Source of the DNA: CAWAYH01 sp963786195
GTDB taxonomy: Bacteria; Acidobacteriota; Vicinamibacteria; Vicinamibacterales; 2-12-FULL-66-21
Assembly (NCBI GenBank): GCA_963786195.1
Contig: CAWAYH010000011.1
Location: 186,001 to 250,000, forward strand
Reading direction: 5' to 3'
DNA length: 64,000 nucleotides
The notes below the pieces were generated by a model. That model saw only the letters and a program-made list of their open reading frames with translations, made no database searches and was not told the origin of the DNA. The translations under genes were made by a program, and so were the position numbers. The first letter of the stretch is position 1; each line of letters starts with the position of its first letter. Of the stretch, positions 9,317 to 18,909 are shown one piece after another.

Positions 9317-9354
9317 GAAAAAGAGAGGCGGCCGTCTCGCGAGACGACCGCCTC
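9317..9354 (-). terminator. Intrinsic terminator after the first sulfatase gene
   Basis: A near-perfect 30-nt palindrome (9325-9354, beginning GAGGCGG, ending CCGCCTC, one mismatched pair) is followed on the minus strand by TCTTTTT. Position, 18 nt past the sulfatase stop, and the T-run fit a Rho-independent terminator. Confidence 0.85.
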
Positions 9355-9371
9355 ATGCGGATCACGACTGA

Positions 9372-10913
9372 CTAACTCTTCCCGGCTGCGGCCGTCTTCA
9401 CGGGTGCGCCGCCTGCCGCCGTGGCCATTTTGTCCTGAGCCTGTCGGGCCTTTTCAATCGCCTGGTCGATACTGAAGCTCGCAGGTCGCTGACGCGGCGG
9501 GAATTCCTGGAAGGTCTTGAGGAATTGGCCCACGATCGCCTGAGCCGGCACCAGCAGGAACGCCCGGTCCGCCATCCACTTGTCGTAGAACACTGAGGCG
9601 TCTTCGGTCGCCCTCTCGAACGGATCGCTTCGCAGGTTGTACAGGTTGGGAGCGCGCAGCGGACTCAGCGGCTCCTTCCACACGTTGAGGCCTCGCGCTC
9701 GCTGCTGCATGAACTCCACCTTCCAGTTGCCCACGCGCAACGCCATCAGGTCGCCATCGTCGCTCCAGTAGAGGAACCCCTTTCGCGGGTTGTCCTTGAC
9801 CTCTCCTTTCAGGAAGGGGAGCAGGTTGTAGCCGTCGATGTGAACCTTGAACGTCTTGGTGCCGGACTTGTGTCCCTTCTTGAGCTTCTCGACGATGTCA
9901 GGCTCACCCGCGACTGCCGCCAACGTCGGGAGCATGTCCGTGTGGGAGAAGACCTCGTTGGACACCGTTCCTGGCTTGATCTTGCCGGGCCACCGAATCG
10001 CGCACGGGACGCGCCAGCCGCCCTCGAAGTTGGTGTCCTTCTCACCTCGGAACGGTGTCGAGCCGCCATCGGGCCAGCTCATCACCTCGGCGCCGTTGTC
10101 GGTCGAGTACATCACGATCGTGTTGTCGGCGATTCCGAGCTTATCGAGCTTGTCGAGCAGCTTGCCGACGTGGCCGTCGTGCTCCACCATCCCATCGGGA
10201 TACACACCCAGACCCGTGACGCCCTCGGATTCCTTCTTGAGGTGGGTGAAGATGTGCATGCGGGTCGAGTTCCACCAGCAGAAGAACGGCTTGTCATCCT
10301 TGACGGCCTTCTCCATGAACTTGAGGCTCGCCGCGAGGAACTCCTCGTCGACCGTTTCCATGCGTTTGATCGTCAGCGGCCCGGTGTTCTCGATTTTCTG
10401 CGTGCCATTCGGGTTGGCCCATGTGTGGAGGACGCCGCGGGGCCCGTACTTCTTCCTGAACTCGGGGTCTTTCGGGTAGTCCGAGTTTTCAGGCTCCTGC
10501 TCTGCGTTCAAGTGGTAGAGATTCCCGAAGAACTCGTCGAAGCCATGCGCTGTAGGAAGGAACTCGTCGCGGTCTCCGAGGTGGTTCTTGCCGAACTGCC
10601 CGCAGACGTAGCCGAGCGGCTTCAGGACGTCGGCGATCGTCGGGTCATCGGGCTGCAGTCCAATATCGGCGCCCGGCAGTCCGACCTTCGTGAGGCCGGT
10701 CCGGATCGGCGACTGACCGGTAATGAACGCCGCGCGGCCGGCGGTGCAGCTCTGCTGGCCGTACCAGTCGGTGAACAAGGCACCCTCTTTCGCAATGCGA
10801 TCGATGTTGGGGGTGCGGTACCCCATGATGCCGTTGTTGTAGGCGCTGACATTGAACCAGCCGATGTCGTCGCCCCAGATGATGAGGATGTTGGGCTTGC
10901 TTTTGGTTGCCAT
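9372..10913 (-). CDS. Class I sulfatase (arylsulfatase family)
   Basis: The 513-residue protein hydrolyses sulfate esters through a formylglycine made from Cys56 in the motif S-C-T-A-G-R (CxAxR form). Metal-binding aspartates are in IIWGDDIGW; the second half has IVMYSTDNGAEVMSW with the Asp/Asn ligand pair, and HFTDM-like EVFSHTDMLPTLAA. No signal peptide is visible, so it appears cytoplasmic unless exported another way. The tail FPPRQRPASFSIDQAIEKA matches the tail of the second sulfatase at 12316-13863, so the two are paralogs. No sulfatase-maturating enzyme is encoded in the window. A terminator follows it. Confidence 0.92.
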   Translation of the reverse strand: MATKSKPNILIIWGDDIGWFNVSAYNNGIMGYRTPNIDRIAKEGALFTDWYGQQSCTAGRAAFITGQSPIRTGLTKVGLPGADIGLQPDDPTIADVLKPLGYVCGQFGKNHLGDRDEFLPTAHGFDEFFGNLYHLNAEQEPENSDYPKDPEFRKKYGPRGVLHTWANPNGTQKIENTGPLTIKRMETVDEEFLAASLKFMEKAVKDDKPFFCWWNSTRMHIFTHLKKESEGVTGLGVYPDGMVEHDGHVGKLLDKLDKLGIADNTIVMYSTDNGAEVMSWPDGGSTPFRGEKDTNFEGGWRVPCAIRWPGKIKPGTVSNEVFSHTDMLPTLAAVAGEPDIVEKLKKGHKSGTKTFKVHIDGYNLLPFLKGEVKDNPRKGFLYWSDDGDLMALRVGNWKVEFMQQRARGLNVWKEPLSPLRAPNLYNLRSDPFERATEDASVFYDKWMADRAFLLVPAQAIVGQFLKTFQEFPPRQRPASFSIDQAIEKARQAQDKMATAAGGAPVKTAAAGKS

Positions 10914-10936
10914 CGTGTTGCTCCTTCTCTCCTCTT

Positions 10937-11380
10937 TTACAGCCGCAGGAACACGAGCACGAACCCGAGAATTCCGAGACCAGAGATCACCGCCGCCACA
11001 CTCGCGGTCAGCGAGCGGGGGAACGGACCGTAGTTCTTGTATTTCTCGTGCACCGCGCGCAGCTGACGCCGGTAGTCGATCGTCGCCATGATCAACGCGA
11101 AAACGCCGATCCCAATCATCACCAGACCGACGCCTCGCGGCGTCAGGAGGCGGCCAGACTGGTCAGCCGCCAGATCGGACCTGAGACCCTGAAAGAACTT
11201 GTAGATCGTGAAGCCGAACGAGATCAGCGACGTTGCTGTCCGCACCCAGGCCATCAGCGTCCTGTCCATCGCGACGATCGTCCGCGTGACCGCCAGCTGC
11301 GTACGCTCGTCTGCGAGATCCGTACGCTCCTGAGCGAGCTCGTTCGACGTCTTGGTCACGGGCTTCACTGCGTCCGCCAT
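10937..11380 (-). CDS. DUF202/YidH-family membrane protein
   Basis: The 147-residue protein opens with a heptad-rich charged segment (LAQERTDLADERTQLAVTRT). The DUF202 core MDRTLMAWVRTATSLISFGF follows, where the Arg-Thr-Leu and W-x-R-T motif is diagnostic. Two more membrane helices are near 85-105 and 125-147. The family is of unknown function in bacteria and related to the SPX-linked VTC accessory domain. It lies 23 nt upstream of the first sulfatase gene on the same strand and downstream of a decayed outer-membrane gene, which suggests an accessory operon. Confidence 0.9.
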   Translation of the reverse strand: MADAVKPVTKTSNELAQERTDLADERTQLAVTRTIVAMDRTLMAWVRTATSLISFGFTIYKFFQGLRSDLAADQSGRLLTPRGVGLVMIGIGVFALIMATIDYRRQLRAVHEKYKNYGPFPRSLTASVAAVISGLGILGFVLVFLRL

Positions 11381-11412
11381 CGTGTCGGCACTCCTTGTCC
11401 AGTCCCTTTCCG

Positions 11413-11643
11413 CTAGGGTTTTCCCGTCGGATACAGCAACACGACCACGAACCGCAGCAGCTGTCCGGCCGACCCGTCAGGTCGCTCGACGTTGTAGTAA
11501 TACTGCCGAATTGAAACGGGAGAGAAATGAGGTTGGCGACCGGGTTCTGTGTTTGCTTGGCCAGTTCGGTCGCATCCTGCGCGAAGGCCTGGTCCGGCAC
11601 CGACGAACAACCCCGCGAGAACCAACCCGCACGTCAGTCTCAT
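11413..11643 (-). pseudogene. Internally deleted NMU-like outer-membrane transporter gene
   Basis: From ATG 11643 a signal peptide is encoded (MRLTCGLVLAGLFVGAG). After a one-base shift it reads AQDATELAKQTQNPVANLIS and LPFQ, the conserved N-terminus of a transporter family often annotated as neuromedin-U-like in proteobacterial sulfatase clusters. It then passes directly to YYYNVERPDGSAGQLLRFVV and VLLYPTGKP before the stop, which resembles the C-terminus of the same family. Roughly 200-300 central residues are missing. Both ends are well conserved, so the deletion is recent or an assembly collapse. Confidence 0.55.
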
Positions 11644-11672
11644 CTGAACGCCTCCGGATGGGGAAGCCCCTG

Positions 11673-12230
11673 TCATGCTCGCAGCGCCCGCGTCAGACTG
11701 CGCGCGCGGAAGCCGAGCATGACCAGGACCGCGCCGAGTACCAGCGCGTAAGCGCCAATCCACCACGCGACCGCCACTGCGCCTGAACCTGGAAACGCAA
11801 TCAGCAGCAGCCCGAACGCAATCGACAAGGCGCCGCCGAGCGCGAGCAGCCACTCACCCTCGATCACGTGCCGCAGGCGGATGGCGGCGACGATGTCGAA
11901 GACGCCGCGCATGATGGCCCAGATGGCAATCAGCGTCAGCAGGGCCAGTGCGGTCAGGCCGGGCATGACGAACGTGACGACACCGGCGGCGACGCTGACG
12001 ATCCCGCCGAGGAGCGTCGCCCACCAGCGTTCGCGATCCCCGTACTGCTTGATGCCGATGACCACCGCCGCTATGCCGTCGACGAGGGCATAGGCGCCGA
12101 ACATCAGGACCAGGGCTGCCAGCGTGATCCCCGGCCAGATGAAGGCGATGATGCCGAACAGAATCGCGACGACGCCGCGGAGCACGATGGTCCACCAGAA
12201 GTGCGATACCAGCGTTTCAAGAGTCTGCAT
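11673..12230 (-). CDS. HdeD-family (DUF308) membrane protein
   Basis: A 185-residue integral membrane protein with six helices arranged as repeated DUF308 pairs. The start is ATG 12230 (MQTLETLVSHFWWTIVLRG). The characteristic phrases are VAILFGIIAFIWPGITLAAL, MFGAYALVDGIAAVV, TFVMPGLTALALLTLIAIWA and GEWLLALGGALSIAFGLLL. The family includes E. coli HdeD of the acid-resistance island, but its biochemical role is unknown. It lies between the decayed transporter and the second sulfatase gene on the same strand, so it is probably part of the same accessory cluster. Confidence 0.9.
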   Translation of the reverse strand: MQTLETLVSHFWWTIVLRGVVAILFGIIAFIWPGITLAALVLMFGAYALVDGIAAVVIGIKQYGDRERWWATLLGGIVSVAAGVVTFVMPGLTALALLTLIAIWAIMRGVFDIVAAIRLRHVIEGEWLLALGGALSIAFGLLLIAFPGSGAVAVAWWIGAYALVLGAVLVMLGFRARSLTRALRA

Positions 12231-12315
12231 GACACTCTCCTCGCGTCTCATGGTCCAGTAACGTGTGCGACAGCCGGGCGGATGAGAGGTCCGTCCGGCT
12301 GGTTAGTTGCTATCG

Positions 12316-13863
12316 TCAGTGTCCGGCGCCGCTCGCCACGTCCTGCATTCTCTGAAGCGCCTGATCGATGGAGAACGAGCCGGGCTTCTGACGCGGCGGG
12401 AACTCCTTGAACGACTCGAGGAAGGGGACGAGGATTGCCGTCGCGGCCAACGCGATGTAGTCGTGGTAGAAGAACCAGTCGTAATAGGTGTTTGACGTGA
12501 TGTCGGCACGCTCGTACGGATCCGTACGCAGGTTGAACACCTTCGGAACGCGCAACTGCACGAACGGCTCTGCCCAGATGCGCATGGTGCCCTGGGCGCG
12601 CTGCTCGGAGAAGACCACTTTCCAGTTGTCGAACCGCAAGGCCACGATGTCACCGTCGTCGTTGAAGTAGACGAAGCCCTTGCGCGGGCTCTTGGCCTCC
12701 TTGCCGGTGAGGTACGGCAGCAGGTTGTAGCCGTCCAGGTGCACCTTGAAGGTCTTGGCTCCCGCCTTGTGTCCCTTCTTCAGCTTGCTGGCGATGTCGG
12801 GCTCGCCGGCCATCGCGAGGAACGTCTGCATCCAGTCGTGATGCTGGACGATTTCGTTTGAAACGACGCCCGCCTTGATCTTGCCCGGCCAGCGCACGAT
12901 GCACGGAACCCGGTAGGCTCCCTCCCAGTTCGAGTTCTTCTCGCTTCGGAACGGCGTCATGCCGGCGTCGGGCCAGGAGTTCATGTGCGGTCCGTTGTCC
13001 GTGCTGTACATCACGAAGGTGTCGTCGGCGATCTTCAGCTGGTCCAGCAAGTCGAGCATCTCGCCGACGTTCTTGTCGTGGTCGATCATCGTGTCGTGAT
13101 ACGGCGATTGCCAGCGGCCGGACTGGCCGAGGCTCCGCTTCTTCGTGTGCGTGAACAGGTGCATGTGGGTCGTGTTCAGCCACACGAAGAACGGCTTGTT
13201 CGCCTTGTGCGCGCGCTTGATGAAGTCCTTCGCGGAGGCCACGAAGTCGTCGTCGCACGTCTCCATCCGCTTCTTGGTGAGCGGGCCCGTATCCTCGATG
13301 ACTTGCTTGCCGACGCGTCCGAAGCGCTTGTCCTCCGTCCGGTCGTCCTTGTTGGTCGCCTTGCAGCGCAGCACGCCCCGCGGGCCGAACTGCTTGCGGA
13401 AGTTCGGGAAGTCCTTCTCCGGCGGATAGTCGTACATCTCCGGCTCTTCTTCCGCATTGAGGTGATAGAGGTTGCCGTAGAACTCGTCGAAGCCGTGCAC
13501 GGTCGGGAGGAACTCGTTCCGGTCGCCGAGGTGGTTCTTACCGAATTGCCCGGTCACATACCCGTGCGGCTTCAGGAGCTCGGCGATGGTGGGATCTTCG
13601 GCTCGCATCCCCTGGGGCGCCGCAGGAATACCGACTTTGGAGAGTCCGGTTCGGTAGCACGACTGTCCCGTGATGAATGAAGACCGGCCGGCGGTACAGC
13701 TCTGTTCACCGTATGAATCGGTGAACATCATCCCTTCCTTCGCGAGCCGGTCGATGTTTGGTGTCTGGTAACCCATGAGACCGCGCGTGTAGCAACTCAG
13801 GTTCGCAATTCCGATGTCGTCGCCCCAGATAACCAGGATGTTGGGTTTCTTCGTGTCTGCCAT
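12316..13863 (-). CDS. Class I sulfatase, paralog of the neighbouring sulfatase
   Basis: The 515-residue enzyme starts at ATG 13863 behind a GGAGGG ribosome-binding site; longer in-frame starts have no conserved residues. The formylglycine precursor is Cys56 in S-C-T-A-G-R, with IWGDDIGIANLSCYTRG at the start and FVMYSTDNGPHMNSWPDAG in the second half. It is colinear with the first sulfatase, including CGQFGKNHLGDR-like GQFGKNHLGDRNEFLP and the tail FPPRQKPGSFSIDQALQR. Like its paralog it has no signal peptide. The two probably arose by duplication and now act on different substrates; the substrates cannot be read from sequence. Confidence 0.92.
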   Translation of the reverse strand: MADTKKPNILVIWGDDIGIANLSCYTRGLMGYQTPNIDRLAKEGMMFTDSYGEQSCTAGRSSFITGQSCYRTGLSKVGIPAAPQGMRAEDPTIAELLKPHGYVTGQFGKNHLGDRNEFLPTVHGFDEFYGNLYHLNAEEEPEMYDYPPEKDFPNFRKQFGPRGVLRCKATNKDDRTEDKRFGRVGKQVIEDTGPLTKKRMETCDDDFVASAKDFIKRAHKANKPFFVWLNTTHMHLFTHTKKRSLGQSGRWQSPYHDTMIDHDKNVGEMLDLLDQLKIADDTFVMYSTDNGPHMNSWPDAGMTPFRSEKNSNWEGAYRVPCIVRWPGKIKAGVVSNEIVQHHDWMQTFLAMAGEPDIASKLKKGHKAGAKTFKVHLDGYNLLPYLTGKEAKSPRKGFVYFNDDGDIVALRFDNWKVVFSEQRAQGTMRIWAEPFVQLRVPKVFNLRTDPYERADITSNTYYDWFFYHDYIALAATAILVPFLESFKEFPPRQKPGSFSIDQALQRMQDVASGAGH

Positions 13864-14152
13864 CTCCGACCCTCCAGATAGGTTTTGATTCCTGAGGGGA
13901 CGCCCGCGAAATGTCGTGGCGCAGCTCCGCGCAGATGCCGGATTCGCGGGGGGAAATCCCCAGACGTCGTGTCTGAGGCGGGGAGGCGAGCACGGGCCGT
14001 GCCGTGGCACGACCGCGCGCCCGAGCAACCGCTCGGTCAGAAGCGGAAGGTGATTCGACGGGAACGACTATCGAGCCACTTCGCAGCGCTCGTCGTACAA
14101 CGGCCGCAGCTGTCGCCGCCTGAGGCGACGCCTTCGGAACTGCAAGCACGGG
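13864..14152. other. Intergenic region upstream of the second sulfatase
   Basis: About 290 nt with no convincing gene. On the minus strand it holds the GGAGGG ribosome-binding site of the sulfatase gene near 13870. I see no clear hairpin with a T-run, no strong sigma-70 promoter and no repeat tract here. Confidence 0.5.
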
Positions 14153-17085
14153 TTAAGACCCGGCTCTCCAGTTCAGAATGACGGTGATCGGCGACGTCTC
14201 TTCGCCAACGACGGAGTGCACGAGGAAGCGCTGACCATCAAGCGAGACCACGTACTGCTGCCGATGGTTGCCTTGACCAGGAAGGCCTCCAATGATCCGA
14301 GTCACAAACAACGGCACGGGCGCGCCGGCGTCCAGCGTCCGGCCATCCGATGACGATCGGATCGGTACGGCCATCAAGCGGCCGTCCAAGGCGACGTAAA
14401 AGAGCTCTGTGCCGTCACGGCTCCAGCGCACTTGCGCCCCGCCGCCATTCGAAATGGGTGTCCTTGTTCCTGGCCTCATGAAGGGCTGGACGTATACCTC
14501 GAACTGACCCGTGTCGTCGGAGTGGTAGGCGATCCACTTCCCATTCGGCGAGAACTGCGCATCGCGCTCTTCGAAGTCCGTTTGGACAACAACGAACGGT
14601 TTTCCCCGTGCCGTCAGCGGCAAAGCCCAAAGGTCGAAGCTCGACTTCATGTCGCCCAGGCCTCGAAAGATGATGAAGCTTCCGTCGGGTGACCAGTCGT
14701 CTGGCATGACTGTCGTCAGTCCGTCGAGGGTTGCGAGCAGTTCGTCACGATCGTTCGTGGCGGTCGATTTCTGGTACAGCTCTAAACCTTGTCGCCCCCG
14801 ACGGTTGGAGCCAAAGACGATTCGGCTTCCGTCAGGAGACCAGATCGGATAGATCTCCGTGCTCGGATCCAGCGTAAATTTGCTGACTCGATCGCGCCTC
14901 ACGTCCAGCAACCACACGTCAGGATTCCCACCCTGCGCGCGCGTCATTGCGACACGGTCGCCGCCTGGTGACAGTGAGGGATGCGCCGGGCCGGTGTCGC
15001 CGGCCTCGCCCAATCGGCCGACCTCGCGGCCCTTGCGATCGAACCAGATGAACTGCTGTCTTACGCCGGTGGAGCTTTCACGGTAGAGGATGAGCCCCGT
15101 CGGAGATGCCGAGAGGGCTGCGCGACCAAGGCCGCTGTTCAGGGCCACACGCTCGGCAACAGAGAAAGGGCTCCCGGCAATGGTCAAGCGTCGAGGGATC
15201 GAAGCGCACACGCGTACAGCGTGCCTTGTCGGACAAAGAGCAGGTGCCCAGGCGACGCGTATATCGCGGCAGAATCTGCGGGGAACAATCGGCGCGCCTC
15301 GGACCCATCGAGATGTGGCCACATATACGCCGGACTGCTCTCTGGCGCACCTGTGGCGTAGTAGAGGAAATGACGTCCGTCCGGGAGAGCATGTGCGGAA
15401 AGCGGTGACCCGTCTGCGGCGCGTGCAGTCGCGTCACCGGCACCGCCTTGCCGCCCGTATCGGCGATGCGAAAGATCGGACGGGCAGGCCCCGAGCTGAA
15501 CAGAATGCACGCCGTCCTCGAGTCCATGTGCCGCCGAAGCCGACTTCGATTCGGGCGAGTGGCTGCACTGTCCCGCCGTCCATATCGAGACGCTTGAGTC
15601 GCAGGTCTGCGAAGAAGCCGACGGATCGATTGTCTGGCGACCAGAACGGGTAAGCCGCAAAATCGGTTCCGGGCAGTGGCCGCGCCGCTGCTTTCCGTCC
15701 AGCGCTCGAAGCCACAGCCGTGGTCGTCCCTCGAACGTGGCGACGAACACGACGCTTCGGCCGTCCGGCGAGATCTCGAAAGACATCGGATCGGTTGTGG
15801 GGGGCGTGGCGACGTCGACGCGCATCTCGCGCGCGGCAGCATTCGAACGCGCTTCTCGCCATACCCACGTCGCAGTGGCGGCGAGAGCGGCCGCAAGAAC
15901 CGCCACTGAAATCCAGACAAGACGTTCGCGTCCCCGCCGAACGCTCCGCGCAATCGGAAGGTCAATAAACGGCGGGCTCAACGCTTCCTCGACTTCGATA
16001 CGGACATCTGCCATGTCGTGCAGGCGGAACCGGCGATCCTTGTGCAGGCAACGGCGTAGCAGGTGCCGAATCGCCTCCGGCGTACCTTCGGGCACCTGCC
16101 GCCAGTCCGGATCGGTTTTCAGCACCTCGGCGAGGATTTCGCCGTTCGTGTCACCCTCGAAGACTGCACGCCCCGTGAGCATCTCGAACAGCACGCACCC
16201 GAACGCCCACACATCTGCTCTTCGGTCCGCCTCTTGTCCCTTGGCCTGTTCCGGCGCCATGTAGGCCGCCGTCCCGAGGATCATTCCGGGAATTGACGCG
16301 GACTTTTCCGGCGAGTCCGATACGGTCGCCCCGGCCGTGCGTCTCAAACATCTTCGCGAGCCCGAAGTCCAGCACTTTCACCGTACCGTCAGGTCGCAGC
16401 TTGATGTTCGCGGGCTTCAGGTCTCGGTGGATGATTCCTTTCTCGTGGGCTGCCTCGATGGCCTCGGCGATCTGTCGGGCTATGACGAGCGCCTCGTCAG
16501 CGGAATCGCACCTTGAGCAACCCGATCGGCAATTGTCGGACCTTCGACGAATTCGAGAATAAGCGCCCGAGTGCCGTCGGCCTCCTCGAGGCCGTGAATG
16601 CTCGCGATATTGGGATGATTCAGTAACGCGAGCACCTGCGCTTCACGCTGGAAGCGTCGGATGCGATCGGGATCGAGCGCGAGCGCCTCCGGTAGCACCT
16701 TCACCGCGACGTCGCGTAGCAGTCTGGTGTCGCGCGCGCGATACACCTCGCCCATTCCGCCTGCGCCGACGGCGCAGAGGATCTCATAGGGCCCGACGCG
16801 AGAACCCGCTGTGATCATTGCACCCGATGCCCACTCGTTCGAGCCCGGCGGCAAGCCTGAGTCGCGACCCTCTTCTGCGTCCGACGGCTGTCGCCCTGCA
16901 ACCTGCAGTGCCGGCGTTTCGATGAACCGGTCGGCAGCCGTCTCGAGAGCCAGCAACGATTCGACTTCGCGGCGCAGCGCCTCGTCGCCTCTGCAGGCTT
17001 CGGCCAGCAATGCCGCTCGCTCGGGCGGGGGGCGATCGAGCGCAGCCTGGCAGATCCGCTCAACGTCGATGTCGCGCTCAGACAC
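14153..17085 (-). CDS. Membrane Ser/Thr protein kinase with TolB/WD40-like C-terminal half, frameshifted
   Basis: A Hanks-type kinase from GTG 17085. An N-terminal helical segment (VERICQAALDRPPPERAALL) precedes the kinase: glycine loop VGAGGMGEVYRARDTRL, lysine VAVKVLPEAL, catalytic loop H-R-D-L-K-P-A-N, DFG in VKVLDFGLAKMF, and APE-like AAYMAPEQAKG. After the kinase is one membrane helix (LVWISVAVLAAALAATATWVW), then PD40/WD40-like blades such as DPMSFEISPDGRSVVFVA, PHPSLSPGGDRVAM and YPIWSPDGSRIVFGSN. At least four frameshifts (about 16490, 16345, 15690, 15190) break it although all kinase residues are present. The start overlaps the ECF sigma gene by 8 nt, so the two are translationally coupled. 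Confidence 0.88.
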
Positions 17086-17658
17086 TATTTCCGCCCACGA
17101 CACCGAGTTCACGCAACAACCACAGCTTGGCGAACCGCCAGTCACGCTTCACTGTGTCGGTCGATACGTGCAGCGCTTCGGCCGTCTCCTCGAGGCTCAG
17201 TCCGCCGAAGAACCGGAGCTCCACGACTTGACCTTTCCGCGGGTGAACAGCTTCCAGCCGGCGTAGCGCTTCATCGAGTCCAAGGAGATCCTGCTCCGGT
17301 TCGCTCGAGACGACCAACGCTTCGTCCAACGACACTTTCGGCGCTTCACCGCCGCGTTTGCTGTTGTCCCGGCCCGGGCGTGATCCACGAGAATACGCCG
17401 CATCATCCGCGCGGCCATGGCGAAGAAGTGGGCACGGCTCTGCCACTGAACGCGCTTCACCTCGACGAGTCGCAGATAGGCCTCGTTGACGAGCGCTGTC
17501 GCCTGCAGCGTGTGACCCGGACGCTCACGCTTCATGTACCGACGCGCCAGCCGGTGCAGTTCGGCGTTCACAAGCGGGAGAAGCCGGTCGAGCGCCTGGC
17601 TCTCGCCACGGCCCCACGCCAACAGCAACTCGGTCGGCGTGGGAGCTTGGTCGCGCAC
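17078..17658 (-). CDS. ECF-type sigma factor paired with the kinase, frameshifted
   Basis: A sigma-70 ECF factor of the type that commonly precedes kinase genes in Acidobacteria and Planctomycetes. The first part from GTG 17658 reads TELLLAWGRGESQALDRLLP, LHRLARRYMKRERPGHTLQA, ALVNEAYLRLVEV and HFFAMAARMMRRILVDHAR. After a one-base shift near 17350 it continues KRGGEAPKVSLDEALV, ALRRLEAVHPRKGQVVELRF, FGGLSLEETAEALHVS and VKRDWRFAKLWL. Region 2 and region 4 are complete when joined, so the break is probably a sequence error. The stop (17078-17080) lies inside the start of the kinase gene. Confidence 0.85.
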
Positions 17659-17840
17659 GCCATGATTCTATGTCCCTCATCGGGACGCGATCCCTTCGAA
17701 TTTGCCAGCCCGTTTGCTCGTATGCCCCTCTTTGCCCGCCTTTTCCGCCAATGGGGGGTGAGGCCCGAGAGGTCGGTCGCTGCGGGTCGCGGCCTCGCCG
17801 CATGCCGGTTGCTGGTCGACTCGCGCTGAGGAGGACAATC

Positions 17841-18854
17841 ATGAACCGCGTGAAACTCTACGCAATGTTGGTCGGCGTTGGGCTCTTCGTATGCGTCAAT
17901 CCTGGCGAGACCGTGTCCGGCGCGGCCACCACCGCCGCCCAGCATGCTGATTCGGACGGTGTGCCGAGCTACGCGTTTACGACGCTGATGGTATCTGGTG
18001 CCCTCAATACTGACGCCTGGGATATCAACAACCACGGGGTCTTCGTCGGCCACTACGTCGACGGGGCTGTGACGCACGGATTCGTCGCGAACAGGCATGG
18101 AAGGTTCATGAGGATCGATGCTCCCGGTGCGGTGTTCACGCAGGCCACGGCGATCAACGATCGGGGTGATATCGCCGGCACGTATCGACTTGCGAACGAC
18201 TCGGTCCTGCATGCCTACCTGCGGCATACGGACGGAGGCTTCACGAACATCGACGTGCCGGGCGCGACGTCCTCCTTTCCGCGCGACATCGACACGAAGG
18301 GTGATGTCACCTTCGAGGCCGTCATCGCCGGTCACACGACGGCCTACCTGCTGAGCGACGGGGCGTACCAGAACATCGAGCCGCCCGCTTCGTTCGCGGG
18401 AGACGTTGTGACGTTTTCGTACGCGAGCGGCATCAACAAACTTGGAGCAATTGTCGGCAGGTACGATATCGCTGCTCAAGGCGCGCGGGGGTATCTGCTC
18501 GCTCGGGCAGACCAATCACAGAGCGACGACGCCTATGCAACGCTTCACTTCCCGAATGCGACGTCGTCCGCCGCGTTGGGCATCAACAAGAAGGGCGTCA
18601 TCGTAGGCGGCTACACGAAGGATGGCGTTCGCCACGGTTATGTGCTCATGCACAACATCTACACTACGCTCGATGTTCCCGGCTGTTCGTCCACAATCGC
18701 TGGCGGGGCCATGACGTGCACGACTCCAAGGAAGGTCAACCACGCCGGCCAAGTTGTCGGCTTCTATGGTGCGGGAGGAACGACCATCAAAGGGTTCCTT
18801 GCAGACCCTATCAAGGTCAAAGAGCTGGTGCTTTCGGAAGGCCAGAAGCCGTAA
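17841..18854 (+). CDS. Secreted HAF-type repeat protein
   Basis: A 337-residue secreted protein with a strong ribosome-binding site (GAGGAGG) before ATG 17841, which is preferred to the longer reading frame. The signal peptide is MNRVKLYAMLVGVGLFVCVN. The mature part repeats units of about 45-60 residues around the phrase A-x-x-I-N-x-x-G-x-I-x-G: DAWDINNHGVFVGHYV, QATAINDRGDIAGTYR, SASGINKLGAIVGRYD-like YASGINKLGAIVGRYD, ALGINKKGVIVGGYT and PRKVNHAGQVVGFYG. This is the HAF/extracellular repeat seen in beta-propeller-like proteins of soil bacteria. Function is unknown. It is divergent from the ECF/kinase pair. Confidence 0.8.
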   Translation: MNRVKLYAMLVGVGLFVCVNPGETVSGAATTAAQHADSDGVPSYAFTTLMVSGALNTDAWDINNHGVFVGHYVDGAVTHGFVANRHGRFMRIDAPGAVFTQATAINDRGDIAGTYRLANDSVLHAYLRHTDGGFTNIDVPGATSSFPRDIDTKGDVTFEAVIAGHTTAYLLSDGAYQNIEPPASFAGDVVTFSYASGINKLGAIVGRYDIAAQGARGYLLARADQSQSDDAYATLHFPNATSSAALGINKKGVIVGGYTKDGVRHGYVLMHNIYTTLDVPGCSSTIAGGAMTCTTPRKVNHAGQVVGFYGAGGTTIKGFLADPIKVKELVLSEGQKP

Positions 18855-18909
18855 CGCTTGCGGTCGTCCTGTACTCGATCGATCAGCGGCGTGTGCAGGC
18901 GGGGGAACG

